A stretch of 46,475 nt of DNA from Candidatus Peribacteria bacterium (GCA_023245775.1 JAHFJR010000009.1:1-46475), one strand, 5' to 3'. Counted from the first letter of the stretch, positions 8,789-17,396 are shown. Notes: generated by a model not told the origin, from the sequence alone. Translations and numbers: made by a program.

Positions 8789-10045
8789 TTAGGCTACCCA
8801 ACCTCCGTGTGTGAATGCCCCGATATACCCTAGCTGGATAGATGCAAAGAAAATTGAGAGACAAGGGAAGAGAATTTCGGTGATAGTTTGTACAAGCCTT
8901 TCCTTCTTACAATGGTGGCAGAAGTGGAGAGTCGCAATGATGAGTAGGATAACAACAGGAAGCATGTATCTGATTCCAGCCGTACCTAGATTGGAATAGC
9001 GTGCTCCAGCATAGGCGTACCAGAGCGCAAGTGCTCCAAGGTATAGAATTATTCTTTGTGAAAGCATGGTTGCTTTTTTCCTCATTGAATAAATGATGTC
9101 AAGACCTAACAGGATTGCGATTGAGATGAGTGCAATGGGATAGGCAATCATGCTTACATGATCTGGATTCATTACTCCTGCGACAACGGAGGGTTTGAAA
9201 ATTTTATAGAATTGGAGATGGAATATTCCAAAATAATTCGGATAGGCCCCCCATGCATGTTCTGCCATGAAAGGGAGTTGCCAGTTTCCGAACTTCAGGT
9301 GTACATAGGTGAGATATGCGACGATGCCTGTCGGATTCATGAGCGATATTGCAATCATTTTTCTCTTTTGCATGTAACGAGTTTTTCTAGAGCAAAGATA
9401 ATAAATGAGAGGGAGAATTGCTACTGCGGCACCGATGATTTTTGTTGAGGATAGGATGCAACCATGGATGCCTGCGATCCACCATGAATGTTTTCGTTTA
9501 TCATCAAGCCAGTAGATATACCCAAAAAGAGACATCATGAAGAGTGGCTCGGTGTAGGGCATGACGAGGAAGTATGCTGATGGGAATGATAGGATCAGGG
9601 TGACGCCTGACAGAATTAAAGGCCACGATATTTTGTATCTTCGCAGGAGCAAAAGGAAATAAGTCCAAAATCCTATCGCAGCGAGCTGTGCAGCTATTGC
9701 TAAAGACACTGTCGTCGATAGGCCTGTGAGCCATTGAACGAATTTTGCTGAAATGGGATATCCAGGAAAAAACTTTATATTGACGCTATTGGAATTCCAA
9801 ATATCTACTGGAAAATTGGCATGGTAACCCTTATCAATGATGTTTTCGTACCAGTGCGTATCCCATTGAGCGAGATTCAAATATCGTTCGCTCAGAGTGC
9901 CGGGGCCAGCTTTGTAGAGTACAACAGCAAGTTGTAAACACACAATCAATAGTGCTGCGCAGAGAGACCAATACCATTGATCTTTCATATGTGCAGTTTC
10001 TACCTCGAAACCCAATGTCATTTGATGGAATGTATGTTTGTTCAT
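8789..10045 (-). CDS. PIG-V-like mannosyltransferase, GT-C membrane protein
   Basis: 418 residues from the ATG at 10045; the frame extends to an ATG at 10069, but that codon overlaps the TATAAT box. About nine to ten membrane segments. Early in the protein is QWDTHWYENIIDKGY followed by KFFPGYP. The W-D-x-x-W-Y pattern and the later F-P-x-Y-P match the PIG-V/GPI mannosyltransferase 2 type of GT-C enzyme, whose first-loop Asp is catalytic. In bacteria such proteins are thought to use polyprenyl-phosphate sugars in cell-envelope glycan synthesis. The DNA is AT-rich like its neighbours. The gene diverges from the next membrane protein, with promoters for both in the 120-bp gap. Confidence 0.75.
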   Translation of the reverse strand: MNKHTFHQMTLGFEVETAHMKDQWYWSLCAALLIVCLQLAVVLYKAGPGTLSERYLNLAQWDTHWYENIIDKGYHANFPVDIWNSNSVNIKFFPGYPISAKFVQWLTGLSTTVSLAIAAQLAAIGFWTYFLLLLRRYKISWPLILSGVTLILSFPSAYFLVMPYTEPLFMMSLFGYIYWLDDKRKHSWWIAGIHGCILSSTKIIGAAVAILPLIYYLCSRKTRYMQKRKMIAISLMNPTGIVAYLTYVHLKFGNWQLPFMAEHAWGAYPNYFGIFHLQFYKIFKPSVVAGVMNPDHVSMIAYPIALISIAILLGLDIIYSMRKKATMLSQRIILYLGALALWYAYAGARYSNLGTAGIRYMLPVVILLIIATLHFCHHCKKERLVQTITEILFPCLSIFFASIQLGYIGAFTHGGWVA

Positions 10046-10067
10046 GAGATTTTTTGTGTTTCCCCAC

Positions 10068-10076
10068 ATTATATCA
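10068..10076 (-). promoter_or_regulatory. Extended -10 promoter of the PIG-V-like gene
   Basis: TGA followed by TATAAT on the minus strand, with the expected transcription start near 10061. It overlaps the upstream ATG at 10069, so the ATG at 10045 is the likely start. Confidence 0.6.
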
Positions 10077-10150
10077 CTTTTTATCTTTAGAGGCCATCTG
10101 ATTCAGACTCAGATTCATTATTCAATAGTCATTATGACTTGGGCTACCAC

Positions 10151-10156
10151 TATAGT
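10151..10156 (+). promoter_or_regulatory. -10 box of the 631-residue membrane-protein gene
   Basis: TATAGT lies 10 nt before the ATG at 10167. This fits the short-leader pattern of the window and supports a start well inside the longest open frame. Confidence 0.4.
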
Positions 10157-10166
10157 ATCCACTCGT

Positions 10167-12062
10167 ATGCGTTCCCGTCGAGTAAATAGAAAATTCTGGG
10201 TTGATGGAGCTTTGCATGTATCCGTACTTGCAGCCTTTACAGTACTCACAATTTTCCATCTGCGCCCGATTTGGAGACTTGCGTCCGGAGTTGCCGGAGG
10301 TGTTGAAGATGCGTGGATGAATGTATTTCATCTTTGGTGGATGCGGTATGCATTTATTCACTTTTTGTGGCCTTTCCATAGTCCCTATATTCACTATCCG
10401 ATTGGAGCTGATCTATATTGGCACACACTTGCTCCCGCAAAGCATATATGGGGGATTGTTCTACTTCCCTGGTTGTCACCAATTGCAGCTTACAACCTCC
10501 TGATCATTTTTTCATTTGTAGCAAGTGGGTATACAACATGGCTTTTATGCCGTTATCTGTGCCTGAAAATCACTAAAATTCCTTTGATTTCAAATCTTGC
10601 AGCACTGATTGGGGCATGTATTTTTGTGTTTTCTCCATACCACTTATCTCAGGCGTGGGGACATATGAACCTTCTATCTATTGAAGGCATTCCGCTCTTT
10701 ATCCTTTTTTATCTGCGATACATTGAGAATGGTCGTTTCTTTGATCGTTGGCTTGCTGCGCTCAGTGCTCTCTATATCATCCTTTGTGACTACTACTACT
10801 TCGTTTATATTCTACTCTTCATTTTCTTCGATCTTCTTTTTTCGGCGATCGTTGGTCGATCGGTTTCCTCACTTTTCGTCACAAAAGAAGTAAGAGTGCG
10901 AAGAAATATCCTCGTATTTTTATCATCGTTGATCTGTGTTTCCCCAGTACTTGTTATGCTGCTTTGGCATGCGTTTCCTGCACCTCTGAGCCCATATCAT
11001 GGGAACAGTGATTTCTTTGCCAATCTTGCAGGATTCTTTTTGCCAAGTCCCAGCTCTTTCTTTTTCACGATTCTTCCAGGTGCTCTACAGGATTTTTCCC
11101 GTCAAAAATTGCCCTATTATTTTGAAGATAGCGGCTTATACCTTGGTTATTTTGCAATTCTTTTTACTCTCATAGCTTTCATGAAGCGTCTGCCGGATAC
11201 TTGTAGATTTTGCTTCATAGGGTGCATCTTTCTTTTATTTTCTCTTGGAACATTTCTTTCTGTAGCAGGTGACTCCGATTTACGTATCTGGGTTGTCTGT
11301 GGATTGTTTTCGATAGGATTTTTTCTTTGCTTTTCTTTCTATCGCCTTTCCTGGTTACGCGATCTGGCTTTGATACTTTTCACGATTGGTATCTTGGATT
11401 TTATCATCCCTTTTACCATTGAATCTAAAATAGCGTCAATCAAGATTCCATTACCCTACCTGTTCTTCAAGAATATTTTTCCATTTTATAATCGAGGAGG
11501 GTACCCAATGCGCTTTGTTCTAATGACGTATCTGATGCTTTCTATGTGCTCAAGCATGGCATTAGCTTGGATGGCGCAGAAAAAAATTTGGACTCTTGGG
11601 AAGATAGAAATCCTGTTTACTGCTTTCATCTGTTTGAATGCGGAGTACATGACTGTTCCAATTCCAATGCGGCCGCCACCAATCCGTCCGATGTCTATTA
11701 TTGAAAAAATCAAAGGTGAGCAGAAAAATATTGCTGTTCTTACCGATGATTCTGTATTTTCAGAATGGGAGGTGACGCTTCATGAACATCCTATTACTGC
11801 GGCACGATTGTCACGACTTCCCATTTCGGAACTTAAAGAATTTCAGCGTCCACTCTTCGATGTTCTCAATCGTGGTATGGATCCAAAATCAGTAGATGCT
11901 AGTAGCGTGCAAGACATGAAGACTTATATCCAAAAAAATTATTTCAAGTACTATATTTCACATGGAAGAAATGTTGCGCGTGAAAAATTCATTGTTGATG
12001 TATTGGGAGGTAAGGAGCTTTGGGTGCAAGAAGATTTTCAAGTTTTTCAGCTCTTCGAATAG
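10167..12062 (+). CDS. Large polytopic membrane protein, GT-C-like
   Basis: 631 residues from the ATG at 10167. The frame is open back to 10038, but that start would overlap the divergent neighbour, and a TATAGT box lies at 10151-10156. An ATG at 10134 is the alternative. A dozen or so hydrophobic segments are followed by a soluble C-terminal region of about 120 residues. The first large loop carries acidic and aromatic residues (GGVEDAWMN, then HYPIGADLYW), a layout seen in uncharacterised bacterial GT-C-fold proteins. AT-rich, lying with a methyltransferase gene 32 bp downstream. A role in envelope polysaccharide or glycoprotein synthesis is an inference from fold and neighbours. Confidence 0.65.
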   Translation: MRSRRVNRKFWVDGALHVSVLAAFTVLTIFHLRPIWRLASGVAGGVEDAWMNVFHLWWMRYAFIHFLWPFHSPYIHYPIGADLYWHTLAPAKHIWGIVLLPWLSPIAAYNLLIIFSFVASGYTTWLLCRYLCLKITKIPLISNLAALIGACIFVFSPYHLSQAWGHMNLLSIEGIPLFILFYLRYIENGRFFDRWLAALSALYIILCDYYYFVYILLFIFFDLLFSAIVGRSVSSLFVTKEVRVRRNILVFLSSLICVSPVLVMLLWHAFPAPLSPYHGNSDFFANLAGFFLPSPSSFFFTILPGALQDFSRQKLPYYFEDSGLYLGYFAILFTLIAFMKRLPDTCRFCFIGCIFLLFSLGTFLSVAGDSDLRIWVVCGLFSIGFFLCFSFYRLSWLRDLALILFTIGILDFIIPFTIESKIASIKIPLPYLFFKNIFPFYNRGGYPMRFVLMTYLMLSMCSSMALAWMAQKKIWTLGKIEILFTAFICLNAEYMTVPIPMRPPPIRPMSIIEKIKGEQKNIAVLTDDSVFSEWEVTLHEHPITAARLSRLPISELKEFQRPLFDVLNRGMDPKSVDASSVQDMKTYIQKNYFKYYISHGRNVAREKFIVDVLGGKELWVQEDFQVFQLFE

Positions 12063-12077
12063 ATGATTCGTTTCATG

Positions 12078-12086
12078 TGATATAGT
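12078..12086 (+). promoter_or_regulatory. Extended -10 promoter of the methyltransferase gene
   Basis: TGA followed by TATAGT, eight bases before the ATG at 12095, which predicts a leaderless transcript. Confidence 0.5.
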
Positions 12087-12094
12087 CAGAACAC

Positions 12095-12745
12095 ATGGAT
12101 GGTACCTTGTTGAAAGCTGCTGCTGGCCTGCATTCCAATGTTCCTCCGGATTGGTATGAACGCTCAATACGAGAGAACATTCTTCAGCGATTTTGGCATC
12201 GGTGCCGCTTTCGTGAAGTGACTCGCGCGATGCAGCCTATGCAAGGTGGACGGATACTTGACATTGGATCTGCGGATGGAACGTTTACAAACATCATTGC
12301 AAAAATCACTCAGGCAAAAGAGATCATTGGTGTTGATGTATTACAGTCTTCGATTGATTTTGCAAATCTGCGATGGAAAGGCACTTCGATGCATTTTGAA
12401 TGCGGAGATGGACAGGATCTTCATTTCTTGGATTCATCATTCGATGCCGTATTTGCTTTGGAAGTACTAGAGCATGTTTTTTATCCAAATCGTGTTTTTT
12501 CTGAGGTTCGTCGTGTCTTAAAGCCAAATGGATATGCTATTTTCTTAGTTCCTTCGGACAATTTTCTTTTTCGCATCATCTGGTGGGGCTGGACCAGATC
12601 GAGAGGAGGTATTTGGAATGATTGCCACATACAAACATTCCGTGGTTGCAGATTGTCCATAGATGTAAAAGCTGCAGGCCTAAAAATTGATATTGATCGA
12701 ACATTTTTGTTTGGGATGTTGCATCTTGTTCGCGCGCATATTTGA
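12095..12745 (+). CDS. SAM-dependent methyltransferase, class I
   Basis: 216 residues. Motif I is ILDIGSADGTF (about residues 53-63), with an acidic motif II (GVDVLQSS) and the typical FDAVFALEVLEHV (about 114-126) and RRVLKPNGY signature of Methyltransf_11-type enzymes. These transfer a methyl group from S-adenosylmethionine to small molecules, lipids or sugars. It sits among GT-C genes, so capping or modifying an envelope glycan or its lipid carrier is plausible but unproven. The start is supported by TGA-TATAGT eight bases upstream. It ends 7 bp before the convergent gene's stop. Confidence 0.8.
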   Translation: MDGTLLKAAAGLHSNVPPDWYERSIRENILQRFWHRCRFREVTRAMQPMQGGRILDIGSADGTFTNIIAKITQAKEIIGVDVLQSSIDFANLRWKGTSMHFECGDGQDLHFLDSSFDAVFALEVLEHVFYPNRVFSEVRRVLKPNGYAIFLVPSDNFLFRIIWWGWTRSRGGIWNDCHIQTFRGCRLSIDVKAAGLKIDIDRTFLFGMLHLVRAHI

Positions 12746-12752
12746 TAGAGGC

Positions 12753-14540
12753 CTACTGCCCCAACAGAAATATCGAGCAGAGCACGCTCACTATTCCAAC
12801 GAGGAGTAAGCCTACCGTTCGTAGTACTCTTGAACTGTCACCGATGCCGATGGCGATATAGTAGGCACCAAGGACTCCAAGAAGTGGAGAGAAGCGAAAA
12901 TCCTGTGCGGGGGCATTGGGGAAGAGAACAGCATAGGTGATGGCTGCCCCGATGACCGTAATCGCCGTAGCCCACAGTGGAAGTGATGCAAACGGTCGTT
13001 TCCCTATGTCTTGCTCGAAGCCCCACAAGAGCCACAGCAGCAAAATGGTGGCGAAGAGGAGAATCGGTGTACCGAGAGCATTCGTAGCGAAGGAGTAACG
13101 ACTAAATTCACCGAAGAATGCAGACCGGAAGAGATACTCCGGATAGTACTGACGCCTCTCTTCTGTTCCCCAAGGGGCATTGAATGGGTGTCGAATGATC
13201 TCGATAGGATTGAACACCAGAAACCGTTTCGGATCACGATCCAGTTTGAGACGACCGTCGATTCCATGCGAATTCCCGAGTGCCAAGAAATTTCTCGTAT
13301 CGCGTTCATTCTGGAGCAATCGTCCGATGAGTAAGGGCGAAATGAGTGCGAGCAATACCAAGCAAGACGCAAGGAGATGTTGTCGTGTGAGTCTCGGGGG
13401 GAGAGAACGTCGAGCGATCAGTGCGATCAGCATCGGTGGCAAGAGTACGAGTGACGTGAGTTTAGTCAGGAAACCAAGACCCAACACAACACTCATGTTG
13501 TACCATGATTCTTGGGATCCTCTCTGCCAGTACGTGATCAAAAGACCCATGCCGAGCATCAGTAGTGGCGTGATGAGTACGTCGTTGGAAATCCGAGAGG
13601 AAAGCATCGCGAGCCCAGGGAGGGTAGTCACAAGAGCACAGAATGCGATCAGCTCTGCGCGCTTTCTTGGTCCAGAGAAGAGGAGTGTTCCGATCCAAAT
13701 ACCGAGAAGCATCGTGCAGATCGAGAGGAAGAGTGATCCCTGTTGCACGAGAGTGAACGTTGTTGTATCCGACCATCCCGCGGCTCGGGACAAACGCAGA
13801 AGCAGTGCCGGTAAAAGATAGTAGAGGGGCGGTTGGTGGAGCTCCCATCCCGATGCGGGTGGTAGAGACCACGAAGTGGCAAGAAACCGGATGTAGTCCA
13901 GATGTGCATCGGCATCGTAACTGCGCAGATTGAACCATGTCGCTCCTGTATAGGCGATGCGTACGATGCAGCCTGAGAGGAAGACTCCTGTGAGCCATGG
14001 ATCTTTTGAAATCTTTTCGCGCAGAAGAACGATGGATATCCAGAGGATCAGGATGAGCAGGAAGATACGTGCCAGGATTCCAAGGCGATCCCCAGTTGGG
14101 GAGGCCATGAGGTCAACGCCCATTCTGTCTGCGATGACATTGTGGAGGTTGAACGTCATCGTATTCAGCCCGTCAACGAGATAGGGTTGGAGGTTGTAAT
14201 TTTTTCGCACCCCGTAGCTACATTGGTTCTTCTCTACGATGACGCCATTGATGGTGAAGAGATCGATGCAATCGTCTGCTCTGATGAGAAATATTGTGCT
14301 CTGGGCTCGTGTATGGTTGAGGATGACGGTCACCGAGCCCGTACCTTTCGTGTTATTCAGGACGTACCATTCCACGGGAAGAGTGGGCTGGAGGTAACTT
14401 TGTCTGTTGGTGTGTACAGTGATCCTTTCGATTCTTGGCGTACTCACAAGCAGAAGTCCTAGAAGGAGCATGGCGGAGAGTATCAGCAGACATGCTGGAT
14501 GGTTGATGGTCTGCCAAATTTTTTGAAGACGGAGCAACAA
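12753..14540 (-). CDS. GT-C-like membrane protein with N-terminal extracytoplasmic domain
   Basis: 595 residues, read from a TTG at 14540 (a second TTG follows directly). A first membrane segment (about 18-34) is followed by a roughly 120-residue beta-rich extracytoplasmic domain, then about ten membrane segments. The loop after the second segment contains YDADAHLDY, and further on HQPPLYYLLPAL, the acidic and H-x-P-P-L-Y motifs common in PMT/ArnT-type GT-C enzymes. It follows the next PMT-like gene by 9 bp on the same strand, so the two are co-transcribed and no separate promoter is needed. The N-terminal domain may bind glycan; this is inferred. GC content is higher than in the block at 6.8-12.7 kb. 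Confidence 0.7.
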   Translation of the reverse strand: MLLRLQKIWQTINHPACLLILSAMLLLGLLLVSTPRIERITVHTNRQSYLQPTLPVEWYVLNNTKGTGSVTVILNHTRAQSTIFLIRADDCIDLFTINGVIVEKNQCSYGVRKNYNLQPYLVDGLNTMTFNLHNVIADRMGVDLMASPTGDRLGILARIFLLILILWISIVLLREKISKDPWLTGVFLSGCIVRIAYTGATWFNLRSYDADAHLDYIRFLATSWSLPPASGWELHQPPLYYLLPALLLRLSRAAGWSDTTTFTLVQQGSLFLSICTMLLGIWIGTLLFSGPRKRAELIAFCALVTTLPGLAMLSSRISNDVLITPLLMLGMGLLITYWQRGSQESWYNMSVVLGLGFLTKLTSLVLLPPMLIALIARRSLPPRLTRQHLLASCLVLLALISPLLIGRLLQNERDTRNFLALGNSHGIDGRLKLDRDPKRFLVFNPIEIIRHPFNAPWGTEERRQYYPEYLFRSAFFGEFSRYSFATNALGTPILLFATILLLWLLWGFEQDIGKRPFASLPLWATAITVIGAAITYAVLFPNAPAQDFRFSPLLGVLGAYYIAIGIGDSSRVLRTVGLLLVGIVSVLCSIFLLGQ

Positions 14541-14549
14541 GACACAGTA

Positions 14550-15989
14550 TTACATAGCAACCGCGGTTTGGTGAGGACACCATGGATGCTCCGTCCAGAG
14601 AATCGTGCCCCACATGTTTTTTCTCTTGATTCGATACGTGCTCAACCAATGTTTCTGAGTGTTGATGGAGAAGAATCTTTGCGCTTTGGAATCAAGAAAA
14701 ATCGTGCATGCTTTCTCTGAAAGCTTTTCTTGTGCAGCTTCTGTGAAGATGCGTGGCTGCCAGGGAACACGGAACATCGTGTCTATTGGATCCAAGAGAA
14801 TGGGCAACCCCGATTCAGCTGCGTAGATTGGCTCAAGTGTAAGGAGGGGCGCAGGACTGACACGGAGCGCTTCGATGATCTCATGGTATTGGGGTTGGCG
14901 ATTCAAATTCCACTCACGGAGGAGAGAGGGAAGGCTATGGTACAGATGAAAGAGCAGAAGTGTAGCGATCACACTGAGGGTACGTACAGAGAGAACATGC
15001 TGCTGCCATTGTCTGCACGATGCGATGAGGATGCAGACACCTATGGCAAGCGCTGGACCTGCGAGCGAGATGTAGTGCGGGTAGTACGAGGTGGGGAGGA
15101 AGATGGTCAGGCAGATCGTCGCAAGGAGCGAGAGTGAGAGCCATCGCACTCTGCTTCCTATGGATCCGATCATCAGTCCAAGGATGCCAAGATAGATGAA
15201 CATGCGATCGTGTGGTGCGCCCACAATCCACCCAATGCGACTGATTCTCTCACTGCTGACTCTCGCAAATTGTTGCAGAACAGATTCTTGGAATGCGTGT
15301 GGGAACATAAGAAAAATGAGCAGGAGTGTGATTCCACACGAGCCTCCCAGCATCAAGAGGCTTCCATAGGCATCTGCCCATTTTTTTACCTTTGTTCCGA
15401 TCAGAGTCGTCAGAACGATCAGCGTGTTGAGCGCTGCGGGGAGAAAAAGCAAGGTCTGTAAGACAATGATGCAGGAGATACGGTAGATTGGTATCTGCTT
15501 CTTTCCGATGACGAAATGCAGATAGAGGCATAGGATGAAAAGATCGTTTGCTAGTTGCCGGATGGCGAGGAACCGGAAGTCATGATGGACCATTTCATGG
15601 AAACTCAGATAGAGAAATACCCCTGCAAGACCGGCTATTCGATCCCGCGTCAGTTGTTTCAGTACGGCATAGAGTGGCAGCGCTGCGCAGGTATTGAGGA
15701 AGAGAAAGATCAGTCGCAGAGCAAACATGCTGTGTGTGATACGGAGTCCAACTCCAATGAGAAATGGCAGGAGTGGCATATGTGCCAAGGGAAAATCCAC
15801 GTACGGTCGTAGTCCATGGAGCATGAGTGCTCCGGCTTCTGCGTATACGCCTTCATCACTGTCAGGATGTGCGCTGAGACCCAGAAATCTTGCTTGTAGC
15901 CAAAAAAAGATCACCGCTATCAGGAGAACTCCGATCCAGTCCCATGGATATTTTTTCAACTGCAACTGCTGTAGAGAAAAACGACTCAT
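14550..15989 (-). CDS. PMT family glycosyltransferase (GT39-like)
   Basis: 479 residues from the ATG at 15989 (MSRFSLQQ); the frame extends 18 codons further but TGA-TAGAAT lies seven bases before this ATG. Membrane segments start at about residue 15. The first loop holds PDSDEGVYAEAGALML and GLRPYVDFPLAHMPLLPFLIG is split over the next segment (the H-M-P-L-L-P and D-E motifs), the clearest PMT/ArnT-type signature in the window. The family transfers mannose, arabinose or similar from polyprenyl phosphate. First gene of a two-gene unit with the 595-residue protein. It diverges from the small leader ORF of the aro genes. Confidence 0.8.
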   Translation of the reverse strand: MSRFSLQQLQLKKYPWDWIGVLLIAVIFFWLQARFLGLSAHPDSDEGVYAEAGALMLHGLRPYVDFPLAHMPLLPFLIGVGLRITHSMFALRLIFLFLNTCAALPLYAVLKQLTRDRIAGLAGVFLYLSFHEMVHHDFRFLAIRQLANDLFILCLYLHFVIGKKQIPIYRISCIIVLQTLLFLPAALNTLIVLTTLIGTKVKKWADAYGSLLMLGGSCGITLLLIFLMFPHAFQESVLQQFARVSSERISRIGWIVGAPHDRMFIYLGILGLMIGSIGSRVRWLSLSLLATICLTIFLPTSYYPHYISLAGPALAIGVCILIASCRQWQQHVLSVRTLSVIATLLLFHLYHSLPSLLREWNLNRQPQYHEIIEALRVSPAPLLTLEPIYAAESGLPILLDPIDTMFRVPWQPRIFTEAAQEKLSEKACTIFLDSKAQRFFSINTQKHWLSTYRIKRKNMWGTILWTEHPWCPHQTAVAM

Positions 15990-15996
15990 GCACCAG

Positions 15997-16005
15997 ATTC
16001 TATCA
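15997..16005 (-). promoter_or_regulatory. Extended -10 promoter of the PMT-like gene pair
   Basis: TGA followed by TAGAAT, seven bases before the ATG at 15989 on the minus strand. Confidence 0.5.
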
Positions 16006-16028
16006 GAGCGCAGTTTGCCGCCTTTTCC

Positions 16029-16056
16029 TTGACTTCCCCCCACTCCGTCCTATCAT
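16029..16056 (+). promoter_or_regulatory. Promoter of the aro leader ORF (TTGACT-16-TATCAT)
   Basis: TTGACT (16029-16034) and TATCAT (16051-16056) are separated by 16 bp, a good sigma-70-type pair. The transcription start would fall at about 16063, two or three bases before the ATG at 16066. It is the only clear promoter I see before the aro genes. Confidence 0.55.
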
Positions 16057-16065
16057 CTTATCCAC

Positions 16066-16176
16066 ATGCAGGCTCGTATTACTATCCGCAGGCTCCCTTC
16101 TTCACTTCTTGCAGTGGCCTCTGCTGCTGGCTTCGCAGCCGTTGCGTTCGCCTGGTATTTTTTTACTCTCGCCTAA
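16066..16176 (+). CDS. 36-residue ORF, candidate attenuator leader peptide of the aro operon
   Basis: A short frame directly after a good promoter, with an almost leaderless ATG. The peptide begins MQARITIRRLPSS, has a hydrophobic middle rich in Ala, and ends AFAWYFFTLA. Thus four codons in a row near the end specify Trp, Tyr, Phe, Phe (16153-16164), the products of the pathway encoded downstream. Two overlapping hairpins follow. This matches the layout of transcription attenuators such as the pheA and trp leaders. The alternative is a small single-pass membrane protein, since the sequence also resembles a transmembrane helix with a positively charged N terminus. The two readings cannot be separated by eye. 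Confidence 0.55.
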   Translation: MQARITIRRLPSSLLAVASAAGFAAVAFAWYFFTLA

Positions 16177-16177
16177 A

Positions 16178-16232
16178 CTTCTCTTCGTAGTTCTGAGCGT
16201 TTGCTCCCCTCGAAGAGAAGAGGGGAACTTTT
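16178..16232 (+). promoter_or_regulatory. Candidate attenuator with two mutually exclusive hairpins
   Basis: CTTCTCTTCG (16178-16187) can pair perfectly with CGAAGAGAAG (16211-16220), a 10-bp antiterminator-like stem. TCCCCTC (16205-16211) can pair with GAGGGGA (16220-16226), a 7-bp stem followed by TTTT (16229-16232), a weak terminator-like element. The two share bases, so only one can form. A ribosome stalled on the Phe codons ending at 16164 would leave the first strand free; one reaching the stop codon (16174-16176) would cover it and let the second hairpin form. The U-tract is short, which is the weakest point. Confidence 0.5.
16205..16232 (+). terminator. Terminator-like hairpin of the candidate aro attenuator
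   Basis: A 7-bp GC-rich stem (TCCCCTC with GAGGGGA), an 8-nt loop, then AC and four T residues. It could also simply end transcription of the small ORF at 16066-16176. Confidence 0.4.
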
Positions 16233-16238
16233 AGGAGT

Positions 16239-16372
16239 GAAAAGTGTACAGTGGAAAGTGAAAAGTAGCTTTGCCATTCAGCCCACCGATTCATTCATTC
16301 CCCACTTTTCACCTTCCACTTTCCACTTTCAACTTTCCACTTTCAACTTTCCACTTTCAACTTTCCACTTCT
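16239..16372. repeat. Tandem CTTTCCACTTTCAA-type repeat before aroF
   Basis: Bases 16302-16372 hold a tandem array built on a 14-base unit (CTTTCAACTTTCCA). At 16239-16266 lies the inverted form (AGTGGAAAGTGAAAAGT), so the leader of aroF can fold into a long imperfect hairpin. The same words recur inside the end of aroDE (21773-21820) and between rlmE and ftsE (43988-44080). No gene is seen between 16233 and 16376. Confidence 0.75.
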
Positions 16373-16376
16373 TACC

Positions 16377-17396
16377 ATGTTAATCGTCCTCAAAGAGCGC
16401 AATAACGAATCCCTGATTGCGGAGGTCCAAGACCTCCTGCAGAGGAAGTTCGGTTGCCCCTCACACATCATCGGCGGCAATAAGCGCGTGCTCGCGGTCA
16501 CCGGAGAGACGTCGGTGATCGATATTGAGTACCTCAGGAGCATTGAAGGCATCTGCTCGGTCGACCGCGTCGATCGGCCGTACAAGCTGGCTTCACGCGA
16601 ACAGAAGGATCGCACGCTGATCAAGGTCGGTAAAGACTGTGTCATCGGAGATCCGAAGTCGGTGGTCGTCATCGCGGGTCCGTGTTCCATCGATTCCGAG
16701 GGCCAGCTGGATGAGTCGACGGCGATGGCGAAGCAGCGCGGCGTGAAGATCCTCCGTGGTGGTGCTTTCAAGCCGAGAACCGGCCCGTACTCGTTTCAAG
16801 GGACACGGGAGGTCGGACTCCGGATGCTTGCCAAAGCCGGAGCGAAGTACGGTATGGCGACGATCTCCGAAGTGATGAAGGCCGAAGATCTCCCGCTCTT
16901 CGAGGAGTGTGTCGATCTCTTGCAGATCGGGGCTCGCAACATGCAGAACTATGATCTGCTCAAGGCGATCGGAAAATCCAAGAAGCCGGTCCTGCTGAAG
17001 CGCGCTCTCGCGGCGACACTCGAAGAATGGCTTCTTGCTGCGGAGTACATCTTGCACGGAGGCAATCCGAATGTGATGCTCTGCGAGCGGGGGATCCGTA
17101 CATTCGAACAGGAAGTCCGTTTCACACTCTGCCTCGGATCTATTCCGGCTCTTCGCGAGATGACACACCTTCCGATTCTCGTTGACCCGAGTCATGCGAT
17201 GGGCAAGACGCGTTGGGTGAAGGACGCGGCGCTCGGAGGGGTCGCTGTGGGAGCGGATGGACTGATCATCGAGATCCATCCCCGTCCGCAGGAATCTTCG
17301 TGTGACGCAGCTCAGCTGCTGGACTTCGAGCACTGGAATGAGTGCATGGATGGAGTCCATGCGGTAGCGCATGCGATAGGAAAAACGGTGATCTAA
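16377..17396 (+). CDS. aroF: 3-deoxy-7-phosphoheptulonate synthase (DAHP synthase)
   Basis: 339 residues, the usual length of the type I-beta (Thermotoga/Bacillus-like) enzyme. It joins phosphoenolpyruvate and erythrose-4-phosphate to DAHP, the first step of the shikimate pathway. Residues 1-70 form the small ferredoxin-like regulatory domain of this subtype (MLIVLKERNN, VLAVTGETSVID). The barrel carries IAGPCSIDSEGQ, LRGGAFKPRTGPYSFQG, GARNMQNYDLL, KPVLLKRALAATLEEW and LVDPSHAMGK, all characteristic. First gene of the aromatic operon, about 70 bp ahead of aroB. Control by the upstream leader (16066-16232) is proposed. The regulatory domain suggests feedback inhibition by an aromatic end product. 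Confidence 0.97.
   Translation: MLIVLKERNNESLIAEVQDLLQRKFGCPSHIIGGNKRVLAVTGETSVIDIEYLRSIEGICSVDRVDRPYKLASREQKDRTLIKVGKDCVIGDPKSVVVIAGPCSIDSEGQLDESTAMAKQRGVKILRGGAFKPRTGPYSFQGTREVGLRMLAKAGAKYGMATISEVMKAEDLPLFEECVDLLQIGARNMQNYDLLKAIGKSKKPVLLKRALAATLEEWLLAAEYILHGGNPNVMLCERGIRTFEQEVRFTLCLGSIPALREMTHLPILVDPSHAMGKTRWVKDAALGGVAVGADGLIIEIHPRPQESSCDAAQLLDFEHWNECMDGVHAVAHAIGKTVI

Noticed and set aside
10038..10166. Longer start for the 631-residue membrane protein
   Set aside because: It would overlap the divergent gene's start and promoter, and a TATAGT box sits just before the ATG at 10167.
16239..16372. CRISPR array
   Set aside because: The tandem units are about 14 bp with no unique spacers, so this is a simple repeat array. 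No cas gene is present.
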